This document shows, piece by piece, positions 12,151 to 13,299 of a stretch of DNA of 13,299 nt (the first letter of the stretch is position 1; every line of letters starts with the position of its first letter). Made by a program: the position numbers and the translations under genes. The stretch lies in assembly GCA_905197585.1 (NCBI GenBank), contig CAJJZO010000030.1, positions 1-13,299 of the forward strand, read 5' to 3'. This DNA comes from an uncultured Collinsella sp. (lineage in GTDB: Bacteria; Actinomycetota; Coriobacteriia; Coriobacteriales; Coriobacteriaceae). The notes beneath the pieces were generated by a model, which worked only from the letters and a program-made list of their open reading frames with translations, made no database searches and was not told the DNA's origin.

Positions 12151-13299
12151 TGTCCTTCCAAACGACGTATGGCCCCGATGGACGCCTTCGCGTTGCCATC
12201 CTGGGTTGTACGGGCTCTATCGGCACCCAGGCGCTCGATGTGTGCCGTCAGCATGCCGATCGCTTGCAGGTGACGGCGCTGTCCGTTAACTCCAGTACCT
12301 CTGAGCTCGTTGCCGCTGCCCGCGAGTTCTCGGTTCCGGCGGTTGCCGTGGCCGATGTCGCTCATGGCGATGACGCCGTGCTGCAGGAGTTGCCCGAGGG
12401 AACGAAGCTCGGCGTTGGCGCGCAGGCGGTTTGCGAGCTCGCGCGTCGCGACGATGTCGACTGCGTGCTCGTCGCTATTGTGGGCGCCGCCGGTCTCGAG
12501 GCGAGCCATGCGGCCTTGACCTCGAATAAGCGTCTTGCCCTTGCCAACAAGGAGTCCCTCGTCGTCGGCGGCGACTTGCTTATGCCGTTGGCGCAACCGG
12601 GCCAGCTTATTCCAGTCGACTCTGAGCACTCCGCCATCTACCAGTGCTATCTGGGGGAGAACCCACGCGAGGCTCATTGTATTTGGCTCACCTGCTCGGG
12701 CGGTCCGTTCTTTGGCCGCACCCGCGACGAGCTCGACCGCGTGACGCGTGCCGATGCCCTCGCACATCCCACGTGGGCCATGGGTGCCAAGATCACCATC
12801 GACTCCGCCACCCTTATGAACAAGGGCCTGGAGCGCATTGAGGCCATGCATCTGTTTAACTGCGACCTCGATTTCATTAACGTGGTCGTGCAGCGTCAGT
12901 CCAAGATTCACTCTATGGTCGAGTTCGCCGACGGCTCTGTGATGGCGCATCTCGGTGCTTCCGACATGCGTATTCCCATCCAGTTCGCGTTCTCGTATCC
13001 CGAGCGTTGGGATACCCCGGCGCCTCGTATCGATTTCCGCGAGCTGGGGCAGCTCACGTTTGATGCTGCCGACATGGATACCTTCCGCTGTCTGGCACTG
13101 GCCGAACGTGCCGGCAAGACGGGTGGCACCATGCCGTGCGTGCTCAATGCCGCCAACGAGGTCGCCGTCGATGCCTTCCTGCACGATGGCTGCAGCTTTA
13201 CCGATATCGATTGCATTGTGGAATCCTGCTGTGATGCTCACGATATGCAGGCGGTGGATTCGTTTGATCTGCTTCGCGACATCGATGCTTTGGCGCGTG
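12150..13299 (+). CDS. dxr: 1-deoxy-D-xylulose 5-phosphate reductoisomerase (3' truncated by window)
   Basis: Dxr converts DXP to 2-C-methyl-D-erythritol 4-phosphate with NADPH, the committed step of the MEP isoprenoid pathway that feeds UppS. The 383 codons present include the NADPH-binding VAILGCTGSIGTQALD (15-30), LANKESLVVGG (131-141), PVDSEHSAI with metal ligands Asp157 and Glu159, and CSGGPFF (182-188). HPTWAMGAKITIDSATLMNKGLE (206-228) supplies Lys225 and the third metal ligand Glu228. The usual HPQS motif reads QRQS (248-251), while the following His254-Ser255 is conserved. Only about 10-20 C-terminal residues should be missing. ATG 12150 overlaps the cdsA stop (TAATG), with GGAGG (12136-12140) 9 nt upstream. 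Confidence 0.96.
   Translation, partial: MSFQTTYGPDGRLRVAILGCTGSIGTQALDVCRQHADRLQVTALSVNSSTSELVAAAREFSVPAVAVADVAHGDDAVLQELPEGTKLGVGAQAVCELARRDDVDCVLVAIVGAAGLEASHAALTSNKRLALANKESLVVGGDLLMPLAQPGQLIPVDSEHSAIYQCYLGENPREAHCIWLTCSGGPFFGRTRDELDRVTRADALAHPTWAMGAKITIDSATLMNKGLERIEAMHLFNCDLDFINVVVQRQSKIHSMVEFADGSVMAHLGASDMRIPIQFAFSYPERWDTPAPRIDFRELGQLTFDAADMDTFRCLALAERAGKTGGTMPCVLNAANEVAVDAFLHDGCSFTDIDCIVESCCDAHDMQAVDSFDLLRDIDALAR

Noticed and set aside
12117..13241. 374-codon open frame on the minus strand across dxr
   Set aside because: Antisense shadow of dxr with no recognisable motif.
1..13299. CRISPR array, insertion sequence, tRNA/rRNA gene, prophage or defence system
   Set aside because: No periodic direct repeats, no transposase or phage motifs and no RNA-gene signatures seen; every long + strand frame is a conserved housekeeping gene. 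XerC here is the chromosomal type beside trmFO and rpsB, not an integrase of a mobile element.

Overview
The window is a 13.3 kb, roughly 60% GC, densely packed housekeeping segment with every real gene on the + strand. The proteins, the GC content and the gene order point to an actinobacterium of class Coriobacteriia, most likely Collinsella or a close relative. That genus call is an inference from memory of the families, not a database result.

Layout. (1) 1-378 is the 3' end of ppdK (pyruvate, phosphate dikinase), followed by a terminator-like hairpin. (2) rplS (ribosomal protein L19) has its own promoter and a strong intrinsic terminator. (3) rnhB (RNase HII) ends at another terminator. 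A structured leader then precedes a tightly coupled run yraN-comM-dprA-trmFO-xerC: a predicted nuclease, a MCM-like helicase and a ssDNA/RecA loader of natural transformation, a folate-dependent tRNA m5U54 methyltransferase and a tyrosine recombinase. (4) A promoter with an inverted repeat in its spacer and a roughly 135-nt folded leader precede rpsB-tsf (S2, EF-Ts), which ends at a strong terminator. (5) An extended -10 promoter drives pyrH-frr-uppS-cdsA-dxr: UMP kinase, ribosome recycling factor, undecaprenyl diphosphate synthase, CDP-diacylglycerol synthase and DXP reductoisomerase. dxr runs off the window end.

The operons join translation (L19, S2, EF-Ts, RRF), RNA/DNA processing (RNase HII, TrmFO, XerC, ComM, DprA) and precursor supply for the envelope (UppS, CdsA, Dxr) with nucleotide metabolism (PyrH). 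The order mixes the actinobacterial arrangement (rplS-rnhB-yraN-comM-dprA...xerC-rpsB-tsf) with the Firmicutes one (dprA-trmFO-xerC and frr-uppS-cdsA-dxr).

I found no mobile element, CRISPR array, rRNA or tRNA, and no new multi-gene system. No gene-free stretch exceeds 300 bases; the longest are 209 and 219 bases and both hold regulatory signals. The most unusual signals are regulatory: a textbook intrinsic-terminator hairpin with a T-run inside codons 13-22 of uppS; a xerC reading frame with no ATG, GTG or TTG where its N-terminus must begin, only an ATA overlapping the trmFO stop; structured leaders before yraN and rpsB; a 10-bp perfect hairpin early in cdsA; and an unusual substitution in the conserved HPQS motif of Dxr.
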